From positions 310,001 through 374,000 of the forward strand of contig OX365940.1 in NCBI GenBank assembly GCA_947243795.1: a DNA stretch of 64,000 nt, in the 5' to 3' direction. This stretch comes from Saccharomyces uvarum (lineage: Eukaryota > Ascomycota > Saccharomycetes > Saccharomycetales > Saccharomycetaceae). Positions 21,572 through 30,706 of this stretch are shown here, piece by piece (the stretch's first letter is position 1; each line of letters begins with the position of its first letter). Below the pieces are notes generated by a model. That model was not told where the DNA came from and made no database searches. It saw only the letters and a list, made by a program, of their open reading frames with translations. A program made the position numbers and the translations under genes.

Positions 21572-23158
21572 CTAGATTTTTATTTTGTGTAAGAGGATTT
21601 CGTTATTTTTATTCCTAGCGATTAGCACCGGAGTAGAACCCACTATTAGGTTTGAAGAAAATATTACATGTTCTTCATTTTCTGTCAAGTTGATGTTCGC
21701 TATGAAAACTTCATCAATCAACGGCTCCAGGTTTTCTAAATTTTTAAATCCGAAGTCTCCATTACTATACGATATGGTGATTATGCTGTCATTTAGGTAG
21801 ATCTGTATTGGCAATGTTGAAACTGGAGTCAATTTTTCTTTTGATATAATTTTTTTCTGATCAAAAGAGTAAACAAACAATGTTTCGTTGTTTAGTTGGA
21901 TCAATAATTTAGAAGTTTTCTCATTCAAAAACAAATGACACCTTTCTCCAACCAGCTCACCCATCTTACGCGAAAATATCGCATCAAGTTTCAAATTAAT
22001 TTTTTGTAGTAGTACACCTTCGAAATTGTATATGACCAGTTGATATGGATTCGAAGACAGCAAAATTAGAGATTTTTCTGTTATGCCCAATATGCAATCC
22101 AAAATATTAGTAGCGTCGCCGTCTTCGTCGCCATCATCATCATCATCATCATCATCATGCACTATGACGTATGTTTCCTTTATGTCAATTGGGATGTCGC
22201 CAATAGCGTCTATATTATTTAGTTCCCAAATATTAACGTGTGGTTTGTTGCTAGCGGCTATCAATAAAAAATTATTTTTGAAATCTATATTAATGATATC
22301 ATCAAACGAAAGTGGTTCGTCCAACCCTTGCAACAGATCCAAATCCGAAATCAAAGATGCATTAGAAATTGAAAATAATTTCAAGTGAAAACTCTTATCG
22401 ATGACAAGGAATTTCGAGGGTGAAACCCAGAAAAATTTGACAATCTCACCACCTTGCTCTACAACCATTTTCTTCACAGATTTAGAACCCAAGCTGGCAT
22501 CCACTTTATGGATTTCTAACGATCTGGTATCTGCATCATAAAGAGCCATATGATCACCGTAAGAGCTGATAATATCGATTTTCGGCAAATCGGAATGAAT
22601 TTTAGATGTTGCACCTTTATCTTCGTGCTTCTTGGGAACAGCGAACAGAGATTCTACTTTAGTTGATGACGATCCGGTTGAAATGTCCTCTTTGGGTTTG
22701 ACATCAGAGAGAGCATTATTTAAAAGGTCCATTCCATTTGTGATGGAATTGCCTTCCTTGGAGCTATTTATGTTCAGTCTCTCCAAATCGTGCAAATGGA
22801 AACCAGCGTCTTTGCTATGCAATGCATCCAGTTGATTGGCCACATTGGGGCTTTTCAGCAAATAGATAATCTCCTTGACGTTTTCTTGAACAGCCAGCTT
22901 GGATTTCAACAGCGAATCAGATACAGATTTTTCTTCACCTTCGTCCTTAACAAAAGCAGTATTCGACTGCACATGGTTCAATTGGTACTTTAAATCTCTG
23001 TTTTCGCCTTCCAATTTGGCAATCCTTGCCTTCATTTCCGACCTTTCCAGTTCCCATGTGATTCTATCTCTTTCATTTTTGGTGAACTCTGTTTGCAAAT
23101 AGTGCATTACACCAGGCAACGTGTAATGTGGATGAACATGTGTCTGGTTAATAGCCAT
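21572..23158 (-). CDS. FAR8: Far8, striatin-like scaffold of the Far/STRIPAK complex
   Basis: The 528-residue protein (523 in S. cerevisiae) resembles striatin and is part of the Far3-Far7-Far8-Far9-Far10-Far11 complex, the yeast STRIPAK relative, which supports pheromone arrest and antagonises TORC2 through PP2A. The N-terminus has the striatin-like block HYTLPGVMHYLQTEFTKNER (about 13-32), followed by a coiled coil to about 85. The C-terminal half (about 200-528) has degenerate WD-type beta repeats. An Asp-rich run is encoded by nine CAT triplets on the plus strand (22132-22158). The ATG at 23158 is the first in frame. FAR3, another subunit of the same complex, lies 38 kb away in this window. 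Confidence 0.93.
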   Translation of the reverse strand: MAINQTHVHPHYTLPGVMHYLQTEFTKNERDRITWELERSEMKARIAKLEGENRDLKYQLNHVQSNTAFVKDEGEEKSVSDSLLKSKLAVQENVKEIIYLLKSPNVANQLDALHSKDAGFHLHDLERLNINSSKEGNSITNGMDLLNNALSDVKPKEDISTGSSSTKVESLFAVPKKHEDKGATSKIHSDLPKIDIISSYGDHMALYDADTRSLEIHKVDASLGSKSVKKMVVEQGGEIVKFFWVSPSKFLVIDKSFHLKLFSISNASLISDLDLLQGLDEPLSFDDIINIDFKNNFLLIAASNKPHVNIWELNNIDAIGDIPIDIKETYVIVHDDDDDDDDGDEDGDATNILDCILGITEKSLILLSSNPYQLVIYNFEGVLLQKINLKLDAIFSRKMGELVGERCHLFLNEKTSKLLIQLNNETLFVYSFDQKKIISKEKLTPVSTLPIQIYLNDSIITISYSNGDFGFKNLENLEPLIDEVFIANINLTENEEHVIFSSNLIVGSTPVLIARNKNNEILLHKIKI

Positions 23159-23310
23159 ATTGTCTCCTATTCCTACTGTACACACCTCTTCCAGACCTCC
23201 TGGTGGACATGTTCCTCCTTACCTTTCATCGTTTCAGGTGGCTTTTATCCAAGATTACGCGACGGGCCAGGTTGCAAACTTAGGACCAATACAGCACTAG
23301 AGTACATTCC

Positions 23311-23340
23311 AGGAAGGAAGGAAGGAAGGAAGGAAGGAGG
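23311..23340 (+). repeat. (AGGA)n tetranucleotide microsatellite
   Basis: About seven consecutive AGGA units run from 23311, ending in GGAGGG. The tract lies in the shared FAR8/RSF1 promoter, so its length could vary between strains and change spacing of promoter elements. Confidence 0.9.
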
Positions 23341-23451
23341 GAAAGGTGGCGGAAACCATCGCAGCGGTTAAATGGTAGATAGTAGAATGCAGTCGATGGC
23401 TTGAGGCAGGAACTATCTTAAATCTTGTTTTCTTATAGTGTAGCCCGGCGC

Positions 23452-23457
23452 CACGTG
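23452..23457 (+). promoter_or_regulatory. CACGTG E-box upstream of RSF1
   Basis: CACGTG is the core recognised by Cbf1 and Pho4-type bHLH factors. It lies about 100 bp upstream of the small frame and 280 bp upstream of the RSF1 ATG. The minus-strand context TTTCACGTGG lacks the purine preferred by Cbf1 two bases before the core, so the factor is uncertain. Confidence 0.4.
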
Positions 23458-23557
23458 AAAGACGTAAGTACTGAAGATCAATCTTAAACAATTGTAACAG
23501 CTGCCACTTTTGACATCTAGCAACCAAGCCATTATTGCACAAGCCAGAAAGGATCGG

Positions 23558-23725
23558 ATGCAACACGTCTATGAGTCACTGTTACTTAGTATAGAAAGAT
23601 TCACGTATCAAGACGATTCAAGTGGAAGGATAGAAAACGGGATTCTGTACACCAAGGGAGCTATATTGTCATCCTTTTTTTTACTCTGTGAGAAGCTATT
23701 GGAAAACAAGGAGATACAAGTGTAA
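23558..23725 (+). CDS. Small frame (55 codons) directly upstream of RSF1
   Basis: This ATG-led frame encodes MQHVYESLLLSIERF, then a segment with YTKGAILSSFFLLCEKLLE. The residues look helical and amphipathic rather than random. It ends in TAA only 6 bp before the first RSF1 ATG and is in the same frame. S. cerevisiae has an uncharacterised small ORF annotated just upstream of RSF1 (YMR030W-A), and this may be its relative, though I cannot compare the sequences. It could be a separate microprotein, an upstream ORF controlling RSF1 or a chance frame. The stop lies in GTGTAAGT, which resembles a 5' splice site, but no workable intron was found. Confidence 0.4.
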   Translation: MQHVYESLLLSIERFTYQDDSSGRIENGILYTKGAILSSFFLLCEKLLENKEIQV

Positions 23726-23731
23726 GTGCTG

Positions 23732-24880
23732 ATGAACGATTTTAATCCAGAAATGGGGAAATTCACCACCACCGAAGACCCACCTCAGGACAATAGGAGC
23801 ATGGAAGATATAGAAACATTGCCTAACTTGCCCTGCAACCGTAGTGTTACTCCGAGTAAGGGGAAAGATCTGGCGCCCAACAAGATGGAGACTCCAAGAA
23901 TACTCAATATGAGCATGGTGCCAGATTACTTGCAAAAAGAGAACCTCTCTCCAGAACTTTCGTCTGCTACTGTGTCTGCAGGATCATCGCCTGTGAACGT
24001 TACCCATAAAGAGTATCATCCATCGGGAATTTTAGGATCGAGTAACATAAAGGGCTCCAAGTATGAGATCCAGCTACAACAACAACAACAGCAAATGGCT
24101 AATTTCACTGAAAATAATATACGGTTACCGTCTTCTAGTGTAGCGAATTTTAAATTAGATATCATGAAAACCTTAGAGCTGCCCATTCCCAAGAGAAGAG
24201 ATATCAAGGGGAACCATCTATCCAAATTACTATTTGCCAAATCTCCCCTAACAATCAACACATATTGCCAATATTATGATCCCAAGACGAAGTCCATATG
24301 CAACCAAGAATTGATTTGGAAAGATAAGAATAGTAGAGAGAAACATGGTTCAAGGAAGTATCAAAGGCATTTGAGCAAATTTCATAACGTCGAGCTGACA
24401 ACAGAAAACTTCACTCAGCTTTTCGACCATAATTCTCCACTTTTCCAAAAGTACTATAACTACCAGTCCATGTTGATGAATGACTTACTCACTGAACCTG
24501 AGACAAAGCCCAAGGAGAAAAAAAGGAAGCAAACAGAGGATCGCACAAGAAATGATTTAGATATTGGACAGAGTTTCAACTACTGCCAAGAGCAACAGCA
24601 TAACATCCTTGAACTTCAATCGAAAATAGCCATGAATGACTTAATAGAGGTTCTCATTGATCTGAACATTCCGTTTTCAGTATTAGATTACCCACCAGTG
24701 AGAGAATGGCTTAACAAGTATTCAATAATTTCAACGGACACACTACCAGCCGAGGAGTATTTTAAAACCGACTCAAGCATGCACGAATTCGAACACAACA
24801 GTGACGACAACAATAACGATGGTAATTACAACAATAACAGCAATCCCCATGATCATGACCATAACCAATACACTCACTAA
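23732..24880 (+). CDS. RSF1: Rsf1, nuclear regulator of respiratory growth
   Basis: The 382-residue protein (376 in S. cerevisiae) is a modulator of transcription needed for growth on non-fermentable carbon sources such as glycerol. No classical DNA-binding domain is seen. A Gln run lies at about 113-119. A conserved central block covers about 160-250 (LLFAKSPLTINTYCQYYDPK, then RKYQRHLSKFHNVELTTENF), with Cys and His residues that could form a single C2H2-like zinc site. Basic KEKKRKQ near 265 is a likely nuclear signal. The C-terminus is Asn/His-rich. The start could be 23732 or 23753. The second gives 375 residues, closer to the S. cerevisiae length. Confidence 0.85.
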   Translation: MNDFNPEMGKFTTTEDPPQDNRSMEDIETLPNLPCNRSVTPSKGKDLAPNKMETPRILNMSMVPDYLQKENLSPELSSATVSAGSSPVNVTHKEYHPSGILGSSNIKGSKYEIQLQQQQQQMANFTENNIRLPSSSVANFKLDIMKTLELPIPKRRDIKGNHLSKLLFAKSPLTINTYCQYYDPKTKSICNQELIWKDKNSREKHGSRKYQRHLSKFHNVELTTENFTQLFDHNSPLFQKYYNYQSMLMNDLLTEPETKPKEKKRKQTEDRTRNDLDIGQSFNYCQEQQHNILELQSKIAMNDLIEVLIDLNIPFSVLDYPPVREWLNKYSIISTDTLPAEEYFKTDSSMHEFEHNSDDNNNDGNYNNNSNPHDHDHNQYTH

Positions 24881-25163
24881 TTATAACTTGCTATTATTCT
24901 GCATACATAAAAATCTAAATACATAATAGAAAAGCATACCCTATTTACATTCTTTTAAAAGCAAAAGTAATTTAAACTACATTACAAATACTAATTTAAA
25001 ATTAAGACAACAAAAAATACTATTATATATACATAAAAAAAAAGAATAATTAAAGCGCAGATAAAAATACTATGGCGATTCAGACTATTAAGGTAGCTCT
25101 CTCAAGAGTTCATTTGTATCCGTCATACTGTTTGTTTGTTTGTTTTTCAGCCTGAGCCACAGT

Positions 25164-27674
25164 CTACTTTTCTTTTTCATTAGCAATTACATCACGATCC
25201 TCTTCCTCGATCGAAGAACCTTGTGAAAACCCACTGAATGTGTGTTCCAGTCCATCAGGGCCAACTTCCACTGATTTCTTATCCCCTGCCTTCTTTGAAG
25301 TGGAGGTCTTCTTAATAGCCTTGGCTGCTTCACCATCGGTTGCTAGTTCATCCTTAAGTGGGATTTTCACTTCAGAGTTTGTTTGAGCCTCAGAACTGGC
25401 AGCAATAGATGGCTTTGCGGTATTCTCTGCTGGGCTTTCGTCAGCGGTTAAGCTTTTGCTTCCAACTCCATTACTTTCTTTTCCTTCTTCGAGTTGGGTT
25501 GGCAAAACTTCAACATGTTTCTTGGCAGGTTTGTTTTGTGCCAAATACTCTTCAGAAGTCATACCAATCAAACTTTTAACCTTTTCTTCGTCAATATTGT
25601 CATCACCGCGTGCAGAAGCGACGTCTCTCATAGCCTCCAATAAGTTTAGTTTTTCCTTCTTCAGCTCAATTTCAGTTGTATTCAATTCGCTCTTACGTTC
25701 ATTAACCAAGGAATCTACTTCCAACTGCTTCAAGCGAGCCTCTTTGGTTGATAACTCGGCTTGTTCTTTAGCCTTGTTAGCAAGAATGATAACGTCATCA
25801 TTCAAATGAGATTCCAGTGATTCCTTAGTTTGACCCAACTCCACCAATTTATCATCTTCTCTAACGTTTCTGTTCTTTTGAGCGTCAATGTCACTTTCAT
25901 AGTTCGAAATCTTCGTTTTATGGTCGACAATAGCACCTTGTAATCTGGAAATTTCTGTATTAATAGCATCACGTTCCTCAAGCAAAGTGGTATGTTCTTT
26001 TTCCGCGTTTTCCAAATCTTCGTGGAATGGCTTTAATAGTTCCTCTTGTTCTTTACGTGCATTACTGATATCCTGTTCACAGTCTTTACCCCAATCTTCC
26101 AAATCTTGATCCAGGCGGGCTTTCTCGTCCTTTAACTCTTCTTGCATTTGCTTCTTGAACTCAATTTCTTTGGTCTTGGTATCATCAAGTAGAGTTTCCC
26201 TTTCAGCGACTTTCGCGTCCATCCTAGTCACTAAAGTATCGTAGCTGGCCTTGACTTTTTCTTCCGTGGTTTTCTTCTCAGCTTCATGCCTATGTGCGGT
26301 GGTGGTTAATACCTTAGTATCATTGAAATTCATGGAACGTTCCATGGTTTCCCATTTATTCAAAGAGTTTTTATAAGACTCGGTTCTTTCCGCAATTTCT
26401 TCGTCCATAGCACGCTGTGCTTCGGCTCTCTTGCTGACTTCACCAAGCACAGGAGAAATTAATCCGGAGGCGATCTTAGTGATGTCTTCTGGCGATAAGA
26501 ATAAACCACCACCCATGTTAATCTTATTATGGAATTCCGTTTTCTTTTGGTAATTGGATTGAGCAACGGCAACAGCGGCTTTGTTATACTCCATATTTGT
26601 GAATAGTTTTCTGTGCATATCGCTCTTTTCGATAACTTCCAGCTGCTTGTCCACGTTGGCTCTTGCCATAACCAAAACTTGTTGAGACGTTAATTGATTC
26701 AGGTAGGTGTCTCTCTTTTGGGCCTTTAGAGCCATACTTTTATCGATATCTTGACCGGGATGCATGTCCTTGACAGCATTAGCAGCATTTAAAGCAAACT
26801 TCTTCGAGCTAGCCTCTTGATCAGCTCGGGCGCTCTTGCTCTTTTGAAGTTCTTGTGCTCTAGGAGCTTCCAATTTAGACATGATATTATTCATCATATC
26901 ATTAGAAAAACTGAACTGGTTCAGTCTACCATGCTCATCGGTCTTGATACCATAATGAAAGTTTCCCTTTTCGGGTTCCCACCTTTCTTTGATACGAGAC
27001 TCAGCCTTCTTTTCAGCACCCTTCATGACCTTTCCCAAATTCATAGGTTTTGCCTTGGGGTTAACGGAATTACTGTTAGTCGAGTTATTAGTTTGGATGC
27101 TATTAGCACGACTCAAGGCAGAACTGGCCGAGGTCATAGAATAAGACTTACCGTTTTGGGAGCCTGAGCTAATGGACTCCGTTGTCATCGAATAAGCTTT
27201 CGATGCGGCAGCCCCTGATGATTCTTTGGCCCTCCTCTTCACCTGCGATTCCTTTGAGGCTTTAGATGTGGTAGAAGTGACATAATCTCTACCAGTGACC
27301 TTGGGTACCACTTTGGATGCGGCTCTAGTGGCATCAGGGTCAATAAACATACGTTTGTATGCCTCTACGGTAGTTTGATTATCGTTGGCTAAGTTGGCAG
27401 CTTTATCGGAAGCAGCATGAGCATCTTCGACTCCAATTGAGTAACTTTGGGCTGGAGATTGGTAAACTCCGTATTTCAGCTTCGCCTTGTACAAGGCCTC
27501 TCTGCTCAATGGCTCGCCAGTCGTCTGGTACACTCGCGGTTTCCTTTGAGACTTGGAAGCGTGCTTTAGAGACTTCTTCGACGAGGTTATCGACGAAGTC
27601 CTACTCCCTGAACCAGACAGGGTCTTGCCTATAACGGGTATATCCCTTTCTTCCACAGCAGAAATTAAGGACAT
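25164..27674 (-). CDS. EIS1: Eis1, eisosome component
   Basis: The 836-residue protein (843 in S. cerevisiae) is a cytoplasmic component of eisosomes, the Pil1/Lsp1-based furrows under the plasma membrane. The N-terminal third is basic and Ser/Thr-rich (KKSLKHASKSQRKPRVYQTT near 34-53). A long coiled coil covers about 440-690 (KMQEELKDEKARLDQDLED-type heptads). The C-terminal tail is acidic and of low complexity. No membrane segment is present. It shares a 549-bp promoter region with divergent HOF1 and converges on RSF1. Confidence 0.95.
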   Translation of the reverse strand: MSLISAVEERDIPVIGKTLSGSGSRTSSITSSKKSLKHASKSQRKPRVYQTTGEPLSREALYKAKLKYGVYQSPAQSYSIGVEDAHAASDKAANLANDNQTTVEAYKRMFIDPDATRAASKVVPKVTGRDYVTSTTSKASKESQVKRRAKESSGAAASKAYSMTTESISSGSQNGKSYSMTSASSALSRANSIQTNNSTNSNSVNPKAKPMNLGKVMKGAEKKAESRIKERWEPEKGNFHYGIKTDEHGRLNQFSFSNDMMNNIMSKLEAPRAQELQKSKSARADQEASSKKFALNAANAVKDMHPGQDIDKSMALKAQKRDTYLNQLTSQQVLVMARANVDKQLEVIEKSDMHRKLFTNMEYNKAAVAVAQSNYQKKTEFHNKINMGGGLFLSPEDITKIASGLISPVLGEVSKRAEAQRAMDEEIAERTESYKNSLNKWETMERSMNFNDTKVLTTTAHRHEAEKKTTEEKVKASYDTLVTRMDAKVAERETLLDDTKTKEIEFKKQMQEELKDEKARLDQDLEDWGKDCEQDISNARKEQEELLKPFHEDLENAEKEHTTLLEERDAINTEISRLQGAIVDHKTKISNYESDIDAQKNRNVREDDKLVELGQTKESLESHLNDDVIILANKAKEQAELSTKEARLKQLEVDSLVNERKSELNTTEIELKKEKLNLLEAMRDVASARGDDNIDEEKVKSLIGMTSEEYLAQNKPAKKHVEVLPTQLEEGKESNGVGSKSLTADESPAENTAKPSIAASSEAQTNSEVKIPLKDELATDGEAAKAIKKTSTSKKAGDKKSVEVGPDGLEHTFSGFSQGSSIEEEDRDVIANEKEK

Positions 27675-28223
27675 TGATATTTTGCGTTTATTTATTGCTA
27701 TTGCTTTGCGGAACTACCTGACAGCTAAAGACTATGTAGACGTGATAATCTGCTACTTTGCTCCGTCTTGAAGTTATTGTCCGGAATGCAGAAATCCTAA
27801 GATTGACGTGCCCAATGAACATCAGTGATATACAGAAGACCAACAAGGAGTTCTTTCCATCGAGTGGCAGTAGTTCTTCCCCCTCTCGAGCGTGCCCCTT
27901 TCGATAGTTGCGATTTTCTTCCAGAAGGGCCCGATTGCCGCATCGGGAAAACGCTCTTTCCCTTTTGGGGAAATACGGTCCGAAGCGGAAGAGCTCGAAC
28001 AGCCGAGGTATTAGATTTCCTCTTTGGGCAAGGTGTAAACAATAGATGTTGAAATATTTGGGAACATATCGAATGGTGGAGCTCAATTGATAAACTACAC
28101 TTCCACTGGATGATGTACAGAACAGGGCAGACACTGCTTGGTTTTTAGAGGCAGGGACTAGGTGCTTTCAAAATACAAGGATTGATTGCCTAGAAGAGTA
28201 TTAGTACACCGCAAACAGGAAGA
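27675..28223. other. EIS1-HOF1 divergent promoter region
   Basis: The 549-bp gap has no gene. It holds an Mcm1-Fkh composite site (28019-28042) about 180 bp upstream of HOF1. It also holds a short inverted repeat CCCGAT-tgccgc-ATCGGG at about 27927-27944, in a GC-rich stretch. Confidence 0.6.
28019..28042 (+). promoter_or_regulatory. Mcm1-Fkh (SFF) composite site in the HOF1 promoter
   Basis: CCTCTTTGGG (28019-28028) fits the Mcm1 CCNNNWWRGG consensus with TTT before and CAA after it. Six bases later GTAAACAA (28035-28042) is a perfect forkhead site. This order and spacing is the layout of CLB2-cluster promoters switched on in G2/M by Mcm1, Fkh2 and Ndd1. HOF1 is a known member of that cluster. 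Confidence 0.75.
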
Positions 28224-30230
28224 ATGAACTATAGTTATGAAGGCTGCTTTTGGGACCCGAACGACAATGGAGTGAATATTGTTCTGAGCCACATCGCCCA
28301 GGGAATCAAGTCGTGTGATTCGATGATACATTTTTTCAAACAGCGTAGTGAGCTGGAGAAGGATTATGCGAGACGGCTGGGGGCCATCACTGGGAAACTA
28401 GATAAGGACATGGGAACGAACGTAGAGTATGGGAAGCTGAACGAGACGTTCAGTGTGGTGCTCAATGCTGAGAAGTCCAGGGCCCAGTCGCATTCCAAGC
28501 AAAGTGAAGTTCTTTTCAGACAAATTTACACAGACACGAAGGCATTCGCCGCTAACCTGCAAGCACGGTACACTACTTTAAGTGGTAAGATCGAAAGATT
28601 GCGGATGGACAAGTTTAACAAAAAAAAAGGGTGTGAAGTGCTGCAGAAGAAGTTACAGGATGCCCAGATCAGGGCCAGAGACTTACAATTGAACGAAAAC
28701 AACATGATTGGGGCCAAGAGGGCAGAACACAACAAGAGAGAATTGTTGAAATGGGAGTCGAATTCCCAAGAATATAAGATCCAACTGGATGTCTTGAAAC
28801 AGGAATTCAAGGCTTCGCAAAAATTTTGGATACACGAGTGGGCACAGCTATCTTGCGAACTACAGGAGATGGAAAATGCCAGAATCTCCTTCTTGCAATC
28901 GAAATTACAACAGTTTGCCACTTCATCCATGGAAACATGCGTTTTAGAACAAACAAAGATGGACATGTTAACCACACACCTGAATTCATTTACAGCTGCA
29001 GACGATATAACAACGTTCTCAAAAGAAAATGGGACCGGTAGATTGAAACATAAAAACTCCAAGGACGATATGGCTTCCAGTGCCAACTGGGCTCAAATGA
29101 GCAGCCTCTCCACGACAAGTAAGAAGGGTGAGTCGTACATGGATAATATAAGGAAACTTTCCTCTCAATTAAAGGAAACGGAAAATAAAAGAAAGCTAAA
29201 TTCCATATGCAAATCTGAGAAACCGTTGCCATCTCCAGAAGTCACAATGGCAAGACAATTTAGAAACTCCACTCCTGCCATACGCAATGAAACCAAAGCT
29301 GTTGCCGACCCCACGCTATTTTTGCAATCTTCACCGATTCGAATACAAAGCACCATGGAAGAGCCCACAATAAGAAGAGAGCCTGTGATATCAAAAGCGG
29401 CTGACCATGTTGAGCAATTGAAATGCGATGACAACACAAGACGTTCTGAAGGAGACTGTGCAAAGGCGCACCAAAGAGATAGATCGATAACGTCACCATC
29501 AGAATCAAGTTCCTCTAATCCAACAGATTTTAGTCACATCAAAAAGAGACAAAGTATGGAATCCATGACCACATCAGTGAGTTCCATGGCTAACAGCATT
29601 GACGACTCGCAAAGGTTTGCCAAGTCCTGGAACTCCACTAATAGGAAGAGGAAATCAATGAGCCATTTGCAAGTGCCCACATACACTACGAGGTCCGATA
29701 GTGAAAAAAGAACATCTAGTTTCGAAAATAATCGTGACGAACCTGATTACAACATAATGAGAGACACCAGTGCAAGTACAATTCTATTTAAACCCCCCGT
29801 ATCACAGAGAGGGATGTCTAAGGGACATACCCATAGGAAATCCATGATACTACAGGGCTCAAGTAATCCGATTGAAGATGCGTTATACGAAATGGAAAGG
29901 ATCCAAAGTAGCTCTAAACCAGGCGGGAAAACAGGAAATGTTATGACCGAGAGAGGCATGGTAAGAGATAATGGCATCACTGTTACCTTGCCTATCGTCA
30001 CTAGTGAAGGCTTCCCAGTTATTGAATATGCCAAGGCCATGTATCCGTTAGTTGGAAACGAGGCACCAGGGCTGGCCAACTTCCACAAAGGCGATTACAT
30101 ATTAATCACTGAGATCGTTAATAAAGACTGGTTTAAGGGTGAGGTCTACAATAACGACCGAATTGACAGAGATCACAGAGTAGGGTTGATTCCTTACAAC
30201 TTCATACAACTGCTACATCAGGGACCTTAA
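28224..30230 (+). CDS. HOF1: Hof1, F-BAR and SH3 cytokinesis protein
   Basis: The 668-residue protein (669 in S. cerevisiae) acts at the bud neck, linking septins, the formin Bnr1 and the actomyosin ring, and promotes primary septum formation. The F-BAR domain covers about 1-280, starting NYSYEGCFWDPNDNGVNIVL, with a long helical bundle. A Ser/Thr-rich disordered middle follows (about 290-590), with PEST-like character and many possible kinase sites. A C-terminal SH3 domain lies at about 600-665 (AKAMYPLVGNEAPGLANFHK, then VGLIPYNFIQLL). The Mcm1-Fkh composite site upstream predicts G2/M expression. Confidence 0.97.
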   Translation: MNYSYEGCFWDPNDNGVNIVLSHIAQGIKSCDSMIHFFKQRSELEKDYARRLGAITGKLDKDMGTNVEYGKLNETFSVVLNAEKSRAQSHSKQSEVLFRQIYTDTKAFAANLQARYTTLSGKIERLRMDKFNKKKGCEVLQKKLQDAQIRARDLQLNENNMIGAKRAEHNKRELLKWESNSQEYKIQLDVLKQEFKASQKFWIHEWAQLSCELQEMENARISFLQSKLQQFATSSMETCVLEQTKMDMLTTHLNSFTAADDITTFSKENGTGRLKHKNSKDDMASSANWAQMSSLSTTSKKGESYMDNIRKLSSQLKETENKRKLNSICKSEKPLPSPEVTMARQFRNSTPAIRNETKAVADPTLFLQSSPIRIQSTMEEPTIRREPVISKAADHVEQLKCDDNTRRSEGDCAKAHQRDRSITSPSESSSSNPTDFSHIKKRQSMESMTTSVSSMANSIDDSQRFAKSWNSTNRKRKSMSHLQVPTYTTRSDSEKRTSSFENNRDEPDYNIMRDTSASTILFKPPVSQRGMSKGHTHRKSMILQGSSNPIEDALYEMERIQSSSKPGGKTGNVMTERGMVRDNGITVTLPIVTSEGFPVIEYAKAMYPLVGNEAPGLANFHKGDYILITEIVNKDWFKGEVYNNDRIDRDHRVGLIPYNFIQLLHQGP

Positions 30231-30706
30231 TTCAAGCACATTTCATTTTTCATTTTTTCATACTTCATTCCCTTCTTTTTAAAATACCACATTAGCACAC
30301 TCGTTAAATAGGAACATAAGAATATATAACCGTGGGGGAAGGACATCTCCCCGGATTTGTAACCCATCGTCATGAAACATCTCCCTTTTAGCGTCTTACT
30401 CGAAAGACTTTTTTTAACGTTGAGCCGTTGCGCTCGTGCAGTATACTAGACTCTTGTGTCCCTCGTACAATGCTTGTCACCCTTAACATAATAAACTATT
30501 CAATCGATTAATACAATTTCTAATAGCGATGCTTTAGTCTTTTATGCTATTAATATCACTTCTGACGAGAACTATCTACCTCGCGTAGTAGCTAAAATCA
30601 AATATCAACATAATAAATATCAAATAATATATGATGATATTGCCATATTTGAGAAAAAACTTTGCACAAGTTGAACTATCCTAGACAAATACTGCAGGAA
30701 CAGAAG
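30231..30706. other. HOF1-ARP9 intergenic region
   Basis: The 476-bp gap holds the HOF1 3' flank and the ARP9 promoter. A GGGGGAAGG/CTCCCC hairpin-like stretch lies at about 30333-30355, and an A/T-rich section occupies 30590-30660. No gene or named motif is seen. Confidence 0.5.

Larger units (their letters stand above)
23159..23557. other. FAR8-RSF1 divergent promoter region
   Basis: The region holds a GGAA tetranucleotide microsatellite (23311-23340), a CACGTG E-box (23452-23457) and C-rich tracts. The minus-strand frame that spans part of it is not supported as a gene. Confidence 0.5.

Noticed and set aside
23464-23520. 57-nt intron upstream of the small RSF1-proximal frame
   Set aside because: GTAAGT and a TAG end exist, but the branch point is poor and a stop lies just upstream in the joined frame with no ATG.
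23722-23750. Intron joining the small frame to RSF1 (GTAAGT to CCAG)
   Set aside because: It would be 29 nt, too short for a yeast intron, with no good branch point, and joining would put RSF1 out of frame.
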